Counted from the stretch's first letter, positions 1-7,639 are shown. The stretch is 11,835 bases of DNA from PALSA-1006 sp964532405 (GCA_964532405.1 CAZHIC010000053.1:1-11835), one strand, 5' to 3'. The notes: generated by a model from the letters alone, not told the origin. Numbers and translations are program-made.

Positions 1-66
1 CGTGATGGCATTTAGTTCAATAATTGTAGACTTTATTTCTGACTGGTGAGTAAAAACTTTTTCCAT
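1..66 (-). CDS. N-terminal fragment of an unidentified protein, running off the window
   Basis: Reading leftwards from an ATG at 66-64, the frame stays open to the window edge, giving 22 residues that begin MEKVFTHQSEIKS. No domain can be recognised from so short a piece. The start lies about 70 nt beyond a perfect inverted repeat (135-150), and a possible sigma70 pair (TTGTCG, 17 nt, TAAAAA on the minus strand) lies between them. This fits a regulated gene divergent from hrpA. There is no strong Shine-Dalgarno sequence. A competing minus-strand frame overlaps here (stop near position 17) and cannot be excluded. The call rests on position and openness only. Confidence 0.35.
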   Translation of the reverse strand, partial: MEKVFTHQSEIKSTIIELNAIT

Positions 67-134
67 ATTTCATCAGCCCCGTTTTTAGCAGTTTAGCATT
101 TACGCGACAAGTCGCCGTTTTGCTATCCGAGCGC

Positions 135-150
135 ACTACCCTCAGGTAGT
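135..150. promoter_or_regulatory. Perfect inverted repeat ACTACC-4-GGTAGT, candidate operator
   Basis: The 6-bp arms are perfect and flank a 4-nt spacer (CTCA on the plus strand). The repeat lies between hrpA (start 216) and the divergent partial gene (start 66). TACC-type half-sites arranged as an inverted repeat resemble sites of LuxR/NarL-type response regulators. That link is inference from site style; no regulator gene is visible here. It could also form a small RNA hairpin. Confidence 0.4.
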
Positions 151-201
151 TGTCTGGATTTAAATAAACAGGATTGCCGGAGAAATATTCGCGCGATGCG
201 T

Positions 202-207
202 TAAAAT
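202..207 (+). promoter_or_regulatory. -10-like hexamer TAAAAT directly upstream of hrpA
   Basis: TAAAAT ends only 8 nt before the preferred hrpA ATG at 216. If it works as a -10 element, transcription would start at about 213-216 and give a leaderless or near-leaderless mRNA. No good -35 is found 16-18 nt upstream: TTGCCG at 174-179 is 22 nt away. There is no Shine-Dalgarno sequence in front of the ATG, which fits the leaderless idea. Confidence 0.4.
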
Positions 208-215
208 CGCGCGCC

Positions 216-3200
216 ATGAATTCTGCCCTCTCCCCTTCCGCGCTGCGCCGTCTGGCGCGCATCCAGCAACTCTCTTCCATCGAATACCCCGCCGACCTAC
301 CTGTGGTGGCGCGGCGCGAGGAGTTGGCTGAGGCTATCGACAAGCATCAGGTGATTATCGTATGCGGCGAGACGGGGTCGGGTAAGACCACGCAACTGCC
401 CAAAATCTGTTTGAGTCTGGGGCGCGGGGTGCTGGGCTGTATCGGACATACCCAACCGCGAAGGGTGGCGGCGCGTTCGGTGGCGGCGCGCATCGCGCAT
501 GAATTAAAAAGCGAACTGGGCGGACTGGTCGGCTACAAAGTGCGCTTCAACGACAAGGTGTCGCCCGATACCTGCGTCAAGCTGATGACCGACGGTATTT
601 TGCTGGCCGAGATACACCATGATCCGCTGCTGAGAAATTACGACACCATCATCATCGACGAGGCGCATGAGCGCTCGCTCAATATCGACTTTCTGTTGGG
701 CTACCTCAAACAAATGTTGCCGCGCCGCCCCGATTTGAAACTCATCATCACCTCGGCCACGCTGGATGCGGAGCGCTTCTCCAAGCACTTCTCCGGCGCG
801 CCGGTGTTACAGGTCACCGGACGCACCTATCCGGTCGAAGTGCGCTATCGCCCGCCGCAGCAGAACGCGGAAGGCGACATGCAAGATATTCCCCAAGCCA
901 TTTGCAGCGCACTGGATGAGCTGAGCATCGGCGGGCTGCGCGGCGATGTGCTGGTATTTCTGCCGGGCGAGCGCGAGATACGCGAGGCCGCTGAAGCCTT
1001 GCGCAAGCACCAGCACAAGGGTATTGAGATATTGCCGTTGTTCTCGCGCTTGTCCGTCGCCGAGCAGGATCGCGTGTTCAAACCTGCCTCCGGTATGCGC
1101 CGCGTAGTGCTGGCGACCAACGTGGCGGAGACCTCGCTCACCGTGCCCAACATCGGCTATGTGATCGACAGCGGGCTGGCGCGCGTCAATCGCTACAGCG
1201 TGCGGCAGAAGGTGGATCAGTTGCGCATCGAGAACATTTCACGCGCCGCATCCAACCAGCGCGCGGGACGTTGCGGGCGGGTGATGAGCGGCGTGTGCGT
1301 GCGTCTGTACGACGAGGCGGATTTCTTGCAGCGTCCCGAATTCGCCGATGCCGAGATATTCCGCGTGTCGCTCGCCACCGTCATTCTGCGCATGAGCGCA
1401 TTGGGCTTGGGCGAGGTGGAAGAATTTCCTTTTATCGAGCCGCCCGGTTCGCGCGCCATTACGGATGGCTATCAGCTGTTGCAGGAGTTGAATGCCATCG
1501 ACGACAAGCGCCAGCTCACGCAGCTGGGCCACGAACTGGCCAAGCTGCCGCTCGACCCCAAGATCGCGCGCCTGCTGCTGGCGGGACGGCAGTATCAATG
1601 TTTGAACGAGATACTCATCATCGCCAGCGCGCTGTCTCTGCAAGACCCGCGCGACCGCCCCGCAGAACGGCGCGAGGCGGCTGATGCCGCGCATCAGCGC
1701 TTCAACGACGAGCGCTCGGACTTTCTTGCCTACGTTAAATTGTGGGCCTGGTTCCAGGAGGCGGTGAAGCACAAGAAGACCAACAAGCTGTGGGCGGCGG
1801 AATGCCGCGATAAATTTTTGTCGCCGATTCGTTTGCGCGAGTGGCATGAGTTGCATCAGCAGCTACATGCGCAGGTGTCGGAGATGGGCATGCGTTTCAA
1901 CGAGCAGCCCGCTTCGTTCGAACAAATCCATAAAGCGCTGCTGGCGGGGTTGCTGGGTAATATCGGCTGCAAAGGCGTGGATCGCGAACCGTACTACCTC
2001 GGCCCGCGCGAGATTAAATTCTTCATCGCGTCGAATTCGGTGCTGGCGAAAAAGGGAGCCAAGTGGGTGGTAGCGGCGGAGATCGTGGAGACGACCAAGC
2101 TGTTCGCACGCTGTATGGCGCGCATCGAACCGGATTGGCTGGAAGAGGTCGGCACACATCTTATCAAGCGCCATTATTACGACGCGCATTGGGAGAAAAG
2201 GGCGGCGCAGGTCGCCGCGTGGGAACGCAGCACGTTGCATGGCCTAGTCATCAACCCCAAAAAGCGCGTGCATTACGGACCGATGAACCCAGCCGAATCG
2301 CGCGAAATATTTATCCGCGAGGCATTGGTGACGGGCGAGTTCAATACGCAGGCGCCGTTCTTCGCGCACAATCAAAAGTTGATCGCCGATATCGAGGCAC
2401 TGGAACACAAGGCGCGCCGCCCCGACGTGCTGGTGGACGACGAGTTGATCTTCGCCTTCTACGATGCGCGCATCCCGACCGGCATTCACAACGGCGCGGC
2501 ATTCGAGCATTGGCGCAAGGAAGCGGAGCGCGAGCAACCCAAGCTGCTGTACCTGAAAAAAGACGACCTGATGCGTCACGAGGCGGCAGGCATCACCACC
2601 GACCAGTTCCCCCCGCAGCTGCTGATGAACAACGTGAGCTATGCGCTGAGTTATAACTTTGCCCCCGGCAAGACGGATGATGGCGTGACGCTCACCGTGC
2701 CGCAAGCCTTGCTGAATCAGGTGTCGGCGGCACGTTGCGAATATCTGGTGCCGGGGATACTGGCAGAGAAGATCGTGCAATTGGTGAAATCCTTGCCGCA
2801 AAAAATCCGCCGCAACTGTGTGCCGGTGCCGGAATTCGCGGCGGCATTCTGCGCGGCGGTACCGCCTTCCGATACGCCGTTGCTGCAGGCACTGGCGCGC
2901 TATATCCGCGAGCAGAAACAACTCGATGTGCCGTTGGATGCGTTCCGCTTGGAGCAGTTGCCTTCCCATCTGTTGATGAACTTCCGCGTGGTGGATGAGC
3001 ATGGACGACAGCTCGGCTTGTCGCGTAACTTTGCGCAGTTGCGCGGCGAATGGGCGGTTTCATTGTTGCCTGTAGGAGCGGGCCTTGCCCGCGACCAGAT
3101 AACGAATCGCGGGCAAGGCCCGCTCCTACAGAAGCAGGAACCCCGTCATATCGCGTGGGACTTCGGCGATTTCAAACCGACGCGCGAAGAGAGCCGCGCC

Positions 3201-3980
3201 GGGCAGACCATCACCGTGTTCAACGCGCTGGTGGATGAGGGCGACGCAGTGACGTTGCAGAGCTTCGATACGCGCGACGAGGCGCGGTCTGCACACCGTT
3301 TGGGACTGCGGCGCCTGTTCATGCTGGCACTGAAAGAACAGGTGAAATATCTGGAGAAAAACCTGCCCGGCCTGCAAGCGATGGCGATGCAATTTCTGCC
3401 CTTCGGTTCGCAGCAGGACTTGCAACGCCAGATCCTTGCGGTGACCTTCGATCGTTGCAGCCTGAACGACCCTTGGCCGGAAGACGAAAAAGCATTCGCG
3501 GCACGCTGCAAGGACGCGAAGGCGCGTTTGAATCTGGTGGCACAGGAGATAGCACGTTTGGTCGGCGCAGTGCTGGCTGATTACCAAGTGTTGCAAAAAG
3601 CGCTGCCCGGATTTAAGGCGCACAGCCAGGTACAACAGGACATTCGCAACCAGTGCGACTGGATGCTGGGCAAAGAGTGGGTGGGACGCACACCGTATGA
3701 ACGCTTGCAGCACCTGCCGCGTTACCTGAAAGCGATCAATGTGCGCCTGGAAAAACTGCGCGCCAATCCCGCGCGCGATGCACAGAACATGACGCAGATG
3801 CAGCCTTTACAGCAGACGTGGCAGCGTAAGTTGTCGGCACTGCAAGGCGAGGTCGATGCGCGTGCGGAAGATTTCGGCTGGATGATGCAAGAGCTGCGCG
3901 TGTCGTTGTACGCGCAGGAGTTGAAGACGCCGGTGATCGTGTCGGTGAAGAGACTGGAGAAGATGCTGTCCGTACTTTGA
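216..3980 (+). CDS. hrpA: ATP-dependent RNA helicase HrpA (DEAH box)
   Basis: This is a cytoplasmic DEAH/RHA-type helicase of 1254 aa, close to the roughly 1300 aa of E. coli HrpA, a family linked to mRNA processing and ribosome rescue. Visible motifs are Walker A GETGSGKT (51-58), DEAH (148-151), SAT (180-182) and motif VI QRAGRCGR (348-355). These are followed by the helicase-associated region and the long C-terminal HrpA-specific domain (DUF3418 type). The ATG at 216 is preferred over a TTG at 174 because family similarity starts only after it and a -10-like box lies between the two. The oddity is an in-frame hairpin repeat at 3070-3131 that encodes residues about 953-972 (VGAGLARDQ...). 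It falls between the recognisable LGLSRNFAQLRGEW and WDFGDFKPTREE segments, so the fold may tolerate it as a loop. The gene appears monocistronic and converges on the YfaZ-family gene. The identity is secure. Confidence 0.97.
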   Translation: MNSALSPSALRRLARIQQLSSIEYPADLPVVARREELAEAIDKHQVIIVCGETGSGKTTQLPKICLSLGRGVLGCIGHTQPRRVAARSVAARIAHELKSELGGLVGYKVRFNDKVSPDTCVKLMTDGILLAEIHHDPLLRNYDTIIIDEAHERSLNIDFLLGYLKQMLPRRPDLKLIITSATLDAERFSKHFSGAPVLQVTGRTYPVEVRYRPPQQNAEGDMQDIPQAICSALDELSIGGLRGDVLVFLPGEREIREAAEALRKHQHKGIEILPLFSRLSVAEQDRVFKPASGMRRVVLATNVAETSLTVPNIGYVIDSGLARVNRYSVRQKVDQLRIENISRAASNQRAGRCGRVMSGVCVRLYDEADFLQRPEFADAEIFRVSLATVILRMSALGLGEVEEFPFIEPPGSRAITDGYQLLQELNAIDDKRQLTQLGHELAKLPLDPKIARLLLAGRQYQCLNEILIIASALSLQDPRDRPAERREAADAAHQRFNDERSDFLAYVKLWAWFQEAVKHKKTNKLWAAECRDKFLSPIRLREWHELHQQLHAQVSEMGMRFNEQPASFEQIHKALLAGLLGNIGCKGVDREPYYLGPREIKFFIASNSVLAKKGAKWVVAAEIVETTKLFARCMARIEPDWLEEVGTHLIKRHYYDAHWEKRAAQVAAWERSTLHGLVINPKKRVHYGPMNPAESREIFIREALVTGEFNTQAPFFAHNQKLIADIEALEHKARRPDVLVDDELIFAFYDARIPTGIHNGAAFEHWRKEAEREQPKLLYLKKDDLMRHEAAGITTDQFPPQLLMNNVSYALSYNFAPGKTDDGVTLTVPQALLNQVSAARCEYLVPGILAEKIVQLVKSLPQKIRRNCVPVPEFAAAFCAAVPPSDTPLLQALARYIREQKQLDVPLDAFRLEQLPSHLLMNFRVVDEHGRQLGLSRNFAQLRGEWAVSLLPVGAGLARDQITNRGQGPLLQKQEPRHIAWDFGDFKPTREESRAGQTITVFNALVDEGDAVTLQSFDTRDEARSAHRLGLRRLFMLALKEQVKYLEKNLPGLQAMAMQFLPFGSQQDLQRQILAVTFDRCSLNDPWPEDEKAFAARCKDAKARLNLVAQEIARLVGAVLADYQVLQKALPGFKAHSQVQQDIRNQCDWMLGKEWVGRTPYERLQHLPRYLKAINVRLEKLRANPARDAQNMTQMQPLQQTWQRKLSALQGEVDARAEDFGWMMQELRVSLYAQELKTPVIVSVKRLEKMLSVL
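3070..3131. repeat. REP-like perfect palindrome inserted in frame in hrpA
   Basis: The 24-bp arms 3071-3094 and 3107-3130 are exact reverse complements around a 12-nt loop (3095-3106). One more flanking C/G pair (3070/3131) extends them to 25 bp. The core of each arm (GGAGCGGGCCTTGCCCGCGA) resembles the GGAGCGGGCTTGCCCGCGA-type REP sequences known from pseudomonads and relatives, usually extragenic and mobilised by RAYT transposases. The unit 3071-3130 is exactly 60 bp, so the hrpA frame is preserved and there is no stop codon in it. No RAYT gene is present in the window. Exact insertion borders and any target duplication are not clear. Confidence 0.9.
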
Positions 3981-4001
3981 ACGCCAGTTGCAGGCCGGGT
4001 A

Positions 4002-4022
4002 AAGCATGCAGGAGGCTTGCTT
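4002..4022. terminator. Weak possible bidirectional terminator between hrpA and the YfaZ-family gene
   Basis: AAGCATGC (4002-4009) and GCTTGCTT (4015-4022) can pair at seven of eight positions around a 5-nt loop, in the 77-nt gap between two convergent genes. The tails are poor: AGTTT on the plus side and TTTACCC on the minus side. The convergent location is the main support. No better hairpin is seen in this gap. Confidence 0.25.
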
Positions 4023-4057
4023 AGTTTCGCGCCTTCTGCGGGGCAACCACCTCTGGA

Positions 4058-4636
4058 TTAAAACTTGGCGTTCACACCCAAAACCGTGCCGCTGTCGAGC
4101 GTCACACTCCCTCCCGACTTGATGCCGAAACCGATTTCGCGATACCCAAAATAGACTTTCGCCTGCGGCGAACCCATCAGCTCCAAACGCAAGCCAAATT
4201 GGTTAAAACGCTCCGCATCTGCAAATGTCAGGATTTTTGTGGAGAAAAAATACTCAGCGACGATGGCGACCGGAGCCACAGTCGGGAGCACATAACCGAA
4301 CTCCCCACCGACAGCGATGGCCGACCCGACGTCTATTGTTGTCGATGCTACGCGATGAATCGAGCCAAACACCCCCTTTATTCCCGCAGCGGCAATCGGC
4401 CCGGAAGCGACCGCCTCCTCTCCTCCTCCCCTCACTGTAAGCCCCGCATCGACAAATATGTTTTTTAAATCGTTATAGAGCAGACCGGCGTGAAGCTCGG
4501 AATTTCCTTCAATGAAGTCGCTCGCTGAAGAGCTGAATTGAAATTGAGCCGCATCGTTTTTCAGGTTGATATCGGCGCCACCCGCAAAAGCTGCCTGACT
4601 GAAAACCAACAAAGAGACGATAAGAATTTTACTCAT
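4058..4636 (-). CDS. YfaZ-family outer-membrane beta-barrel protein
   Basis: This 192-aa protein has a clear Sec signal peptide (MSKILIVSLLVFSQAAFA, cleavage after residue 18) and a glycine-rich body of alternating strands. Its C-terminus, LGVNAKF, ends in the Phe typical of BamA-assembled barrels. The stretches AEYFFS (127-132), FGLRLEL (147-153) and the YREIGF region (165-170), followed by the terminal GVNAKF, match my memory of E. coli YfaZ (AEYYYSP-type, AGYRYL-type, GVNASF). The function of that family is unknown; a small outer-membrane channel or structural barrel is inference. The ATG at 4636 is chosen over upstream in-frame ATGs (4642, 4735) because GGGGG lies 7 nt before it and the signal peptide starts there. 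It is followed by the convergent hrpA end, and the Cys-rich mini-gene lies upstream on the same strand. Confidence 0.8.
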   Translation of the reverse strand: MSKILIVSLLVFSQAAFAGGADINLKNDAAQFQFSSSASDFIEGNSELHAGLLYNDLKNIFVDAGLTVRGGGEEAVASGPIAAAGIKGVFGSIHRVASTTIDVGSAIAVGGEFGYVLPTVAPVAIVAEYFFSTKILTFADAERFNQFGLRLELMGSPQAKVYFGYREIGFGIKSGGSVTLDSGTVLGVNAKF

Positions 4637-4810
4637 TAACATGCCCCCCGCGTGAATAACTGACGTCCGACACTTCAATTCGCGAGCATTTTCAATGCTA
4701 TCGCATCCAGGCCAGTCCTGACTACACTCTCCCATATTTCTGCTGATTTGTTATCGGGAAAAGAGCAAGAAGGCCCAAAATTTTCCTAATCTGGCCCTCT
4801 CGTGCACACA

Positions 4811-4993
4811 TCAAGCAGAATTTTTCCGCAAGAGAATATCGAGAGCTTCGTCGAAACAATCGTGACGCCAGCAGCATTGCTTATTGGAGCACTCATAACT
4901 TGAGGCAGTAGCAAAACAAGGCGTATTGCCCTCGGCGACTTGTATCTGCCGGACAAGCATGGATTGCACGCTAAACGGTGGGGTTTCTTCCAT
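4811..4993 (-). CDS. Small Cys-rich protein of unknown function (60 aa)
   Basis: The ATG at 4993, with GAAG about 7 nt upstream, opens a 60-aa frame beginning MEETPPFSVQ. The central and C-terminal part carries EGNTPCFATA, then C35, C40, C41, W42 and C46 (pattern C26-x8-C35-x4-CC-x4-C46, including CCWRHDCFDEA). The ordered cysteines, the WRxxC motif and the predicted helices on either side (MLVRQIQVAE; FDEALDILLRK) look like a compact metal- or Fe-S-binding unit. I have a vague, unverified memory of EGxxxCFxT...CxWRxxC tails in small uncharacterised proteobacterial proteins. An overlapping frame (4786-5025) also contains Cys but has no such organisation. The gene is divergent from maeB and sits 174 nt upstream of the YfaZ-family gene. 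No function is assigned. Confidence 0.6.
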   Translation of the reverse strand: MEETPPFSVQSMLVRQIQVAEGNTPCFATASSYECSNKQCCWRHDCFDEALDILLRKNSA

Positions 4994-5047
4994 TTGCAAT
5001 CTTCACAATATATGAGAAAGACCAATACTACCGCTTAATGGGGAGAT

Positions 5048-5059
5048 GGCATATATGCC
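5048..5059. promoter_or_regulatory. 12-bp perfect palindrome GGCATATATGCC in a divergent promoter region
   Basis: The palindrome is perfect, with an ATATAT centre. It sits in the AT-rich 204-nt region between the minus-strand Cys-rich gene (start 4993) and maeB (start 5198). A related half, GGCCTATATATCC, follows 4 nt later. Its size and place suit a dimeric repressor or activator site for the Cys-rich gene, but no regulator is identified. Confidence 0.35.
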
Positions 5060-5156
5060 AAATGGCCTATATATCCTTTATACCTTGGTGTATTTGAACT
5101 GAGCAAGCTGGCCTCGGCACGAGAACAGTAGCGAATAGAGAGGCGGCTGGCTGCGC

Positions 5157-5193
5157 TATAATCCGCATGCAAGTTATTCGAAAACCCAGAGGA
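5157..5193 (+). promoter_or_regulatory. maeB -10 box and ribosome binding site
   Basis: A consensus TATAAT lies at 5157-5162, giving a predicted start near 5169 and a leader of about 29 nt. The -35 position (around 5134-5139, AATAGA) does not match consensus, so an activator or a weak -35 is likely. AGAGGA at 5188-5193 is a good Shine-Dalgarno sequence 4 nt before the ATG at 5198. Confidence 0.6.
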
Positions 5194-5197
5194 AGTA

Positions 5198-7468
5198 ATG
5201 GACAAGCAATTGCGCGAGGCGGCGCTGCAATATCACCGCACATCCCCGGCAGGAAAAATTTCCGTCGTACCCAGTAAGCCGATGCTCACCCAGCGCGATT
5301 TAGCCCTGGCCTATTCGCCCGGCGTGGCGGCGGCATGCGAGGAGATCGTGCGCGATCCGTCCGAGGCGCGCAATCTGACGGCACGCGGCAATCTGGTGGC
5401 CGTGATTTCCAACGGCACGGCGGTGCTGGGCTTGGGCAACATCGGGCCGTTGGCCGCTAAGCCGGTGATGGAGGGCAAGGGGATGCTGTTCAAGAAATTC
5501 GCCGGCATTGACGTGTTCGACATCGAGATCGCCGAAAACGACCCCGACAAGCTGGTGGACATCATCGCGTCGCTGGAGCCGACTTTCGGCGGCATCAATC
5601 TGGAAGACATCAAGGCGCCGGAATGTTTTTACATCGAGCGCAAGTTGCGCGAGCGCATGAAAATTCCGGTATTCCATGACGACCAGCACGGCACTTCCAT
5701 CATCGTTGGAGCGGCGCTCCTGAACGGTTTGAAAGTGGTAGACAAGAAAATCGGCGAGATCAAATTGGTGGCTTCCGGTGCAGGTGCGGCAGCGTTAGCT
5801 TGTCTGGATATGCTGGTGGGGCTCGGCGTGAAGATGGAAAACATCGTCGTCACCGACATCAAAGGCGTGGTCTATCAAGGCCGCAAGGAAGAGATGGACG
5901 ACAACAAAGTGCGCTATGCGGTACAGACTTCCGCACGCGTATTGAGCGAAGTAATCGCTGGCGCGGATGTGTTTCTGGGTCTGTCGGCAGGCGGGGTGCT
6001 GAAGCCGGAGATGATCAAGCAGATGGCGCAGAGGCCACTCATTTTCGCGCTGGCCAACCCGACGCCGGAAATAATGCCGGCTGAAGCGCTGGCCGCGCGC
6101 CCGGATGCGATCTTGGCGACGGGGCGTTCCGATTACCCCAATCAGGTCAACAACGCGCTGTGCTTCCCCTATATGTTCCGGGGTGCGCTGGATGTGGGCG
6201 CGACCACTATCAATGAGGAAATGAAGCGTGCGGCGGTGCATGCCATCGCCGCACTGGCGGAAGCCGAGCAGTCCGATGCGGTGGCGGCGGTGTATGGCGA
6301 AGAGAGCTTGAGCTTCGGTGCCCACTACCTCATCCCCAAGCCGTTCGATCCGCGCCTCATCACACGCATCGCGCCTGCCGTGGCGCAGGCTGCGATGGAT
6401 AGCGGTGTGGCGACGCGCCCCATCGCCGACATGGCCGCTTACGGCGAGCAGTTGTCGCATTTCATTTACCAATCTAGCATGTTGATGAAGCCGGTGTTCG
6501 ACATGGCAAAGAAGAGCCCGAAACGCCTAGTGTATGCCGAGGGTGAGGACGAGCGCGTGCTGCATGCGGCACAAACTGTGGTGGACGAAGGCATCGCCTA
6601 TCCGATCTTGGTCGGTCGTCCGGCGGTGGTCGAGCAGCGTATCGCCAAGCTGGGTTTGCGCATTCGCGCAGGTGAGCATTTCGAACTGGTGAATCCGGAA
6701 AGCGACCACCGCTATCGCGAATATTGCACCGAATATCATCGCCTGGTGCAGCGCCGGGGCGTGACGCCGGATGCGTCCAAGCGCGAAATGCGCCGGCGCA
6801 ATACGCTGATCGCGGCGATGCTGGTGCGCATGGATGCCGCGGATGCGATGTTGTGCGGAACGGTGTCGCAACCGCTGCGCCATCTGCGTTATATCGACGA
6901 GGTAATCGGCCAGCGCCCGGGGGCGAATGTGTATGCGGCGATGAATATTTTGCTGCTGCCCAACCACACCTTGTTCATCTGCGATACGCATGTGAACCTC
7001 GACCCGACTGCGGAGCAGATCGCAGAGATGGCCTTGCTGGCAGCCGAAGAGGTACGCCGCTTCGGGCTGACGCCCAAGGTCGCCCTGTTGTCGCATTCCA
7101 ATTTTGGCAGCCATGAGAATGCCTCGGCACGCAAGATGAGTCATGCGCGCGAATTGCTGGAACAGCTTGCCCCCGAACTGGAAGTAGAAGGAGAAATGCA
7201 CGGCGATGCGGCACTCTCGGAGAGTCTGCGCGCGCAGATATTTCCAGCATCGCGTTTGAAAGGCGAGGCCAATTTGCTCATCATGCCCAATCTGGATGCG
7301 GCCAACATCGCCTACAATCTGCTCAAAATCACGGCAGGCGAAGGCTTGACGATAGGCTCGATCTTGTTGGGCGCGAACAAATCGGCACATATACTGACCT
7401 CGACCGCCACGGTGCGCCGCATCGTGAATATGAGCGCACTGGCGGTTGCAGGGGTTAAAACACACTAG
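5198..7468 (+). CDS. maeB: NADP-dependent malic enzyme, MaeB type with phosphotransacetylase-like domain
   Basis: The enzyme oxidatively decarboxylates malate to pyruvate and CO2, yielding NADPH, in the cytoplasm. The length of 756 aa matches E. coli MaeB (759 aa). The malic domain occupies about residues 10-160, with SPGVA around Tyr39, the EGKGMLFKKF lysine (K94), NLEDIKAPECF with metal-binding E136/D137, and FHDDQHGT (D161/D162). The NAD(P)-binding domain follows with ASGAGAAAL (192-200) and ANPTPEI (286-292). Residues about 430-756 form the PTA-like domain (LVYAEGEDERVLHAA; SHSNFGS), which in this family is regulatory and binds acetyl-CoA rather than acting as a transacetylase. The start is fixed by a strong AGAGGA site. 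The gene appears to be transcribed alone, since a 171-nt gap containing a repeat separates it from the next gene. No anomaly is seen in the protein. Confidence 0.96.
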   Translation: MDKQLREAALQYHRTSPAGKISVVPSKPMLTQRDLALAYSPGVAAACEEIVRDPSEARNLTARGNLVAVISNGTAVLGLGNIGPLAAKPVMEGKGMLFKKFAGIDVFDIEIAENDPDKLVDIIASLEPTFGGINLEDIKAPECFYIERKLRERMKIPVFHDDQHGTSIIVGAALLNGLKVVDKKIGEIKLVASGAGAAALACLDMLVGLGVKMENIVVTDIKGVVYQGRKEEMDDNKVRYAVQTSARVLSEVIAGADVFLGLSAGGVLKPEMIKQMAQRPLIFALANPTPEIMPAEALAARPDAILATGRSDYPNQVNNALCFPYMFRGALDVGATTINEEMKRAAVHAIAALAEAEQSDAVAAVYGEESLSFGAHYLIPKPFDPRLITRIAPAVAQAAMDSGVATRPIADMAAYGEQLSHFIYQSSMLMKPVFDMAKKSPKRLVYAEGEDERVLHAAQTVVDEGIAYPILVGRPAVVEQRIAKLGLRIRAGEHFELVNPESDHRYREYCTEYHRLVQRRGVTPDASKREMRRRNTLIAAMLVRMDAADAMLCGTVSQPLRHLRYIDEVIGQRPGANVYAAMNILLLPNHTLFICDTHVNLDPTAEQIAEMALLAAEEVRRFGLTPKVALLSHSNFGSHENASARKMSHARELLEQLAPELEVEGEMHGDAALSESLRAQIFPASRLKGEANLLIMPNLDAANIAYNLLKITAGEGLTIGSILLGANKSAHILTSTATVRRIVNMSALAVAGVKTH

Positions 7469-7505
7469 CGGGCATGGCGAGCACCACTCTAATATGAATC
7501 AAGCA

Positions 7506-7627
7506 AGCCCGCTCCCTCTCCTCAATCCTCTGAGAGGACAACTAGCCAATCCACTAAGCTGGCAAGTGGCTGGTTATCCCGCAAGCGGGCGAGGAGACGA
7601 ACGAGGCGCGGTGCGAATTTTACGTTA
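7506..7627. repeat. Hairpin-rich dispersed repeat, intergenic copy (same family as the birA insert)
   Basis: The segment shares exact words with the insert in birA: CTCAATCCTCT (7521-7531 and 9807-9817) and a 20-base identity, TCCCGCAAGCGGGCGAGGAG (7577-7596 and 9817-9836). It also shares a similar right end, GTGCGAATTTTACGTTAA versus GTGCGAGTTTTCCTTTAA. Between the two shared words this copy carries about 45 extra bases (7532-7576). These are palindromic themselves: CCACT...AGTGG, and CCTCTGAGAGG at the junction. It fills most of the maeB to 7640 gap. AGCGGGC/GCCCGCT (7467-7473/7507-7513) could add a stem just after maeB. There is no coding capacity, so a non-autonomous MITE- or REP-like element is inferred. 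Confidence 0.75.
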
Positions 7628-7639
7628 ATGGAGATGAAA

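Noticed and set aside
17..217. Minus-strand frame overlapping the hrpA start (…NPVYLNPDNYLRVVR…).
   Set aside because: It crosses the inverted repeat and promoter region, has no ribosome site, and conflicts with the hrpA start; the frame starting at 66 fits the regulatory layout better.
1239..1856. Long minus-strand open frame of 205 codons inside hrpA, and similar long antisense frames in maeB (6527-7465).
   Set aside because: Antisense shadows of GC-rich coding sequence, with His/Gln/Arg-rich composition and no ribosome sites or domains.
3050..3238. Possible frameshift or pseudogene in hrpA around the hairpin insert.
   Set aside because: The reading frame is continuous through the insert and HrpA-like sequence resumes immediately on the other side.
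4770..4800. GGCC...GGCC with an AAAATTTT centre after the Cys-rich gene, considered as a terminator.
   Set aside because: Only a 4-bp GGCC stem pairs properly around a long loop; too weak to call.
7467..7513. AGCGGGC/GCCCGCT pair after maeB, considered as its terminator.
   Set aside because: The 33-nt loop is long and no T-run follows; more likely part of, or chance near, the repeat at 7506-7627.
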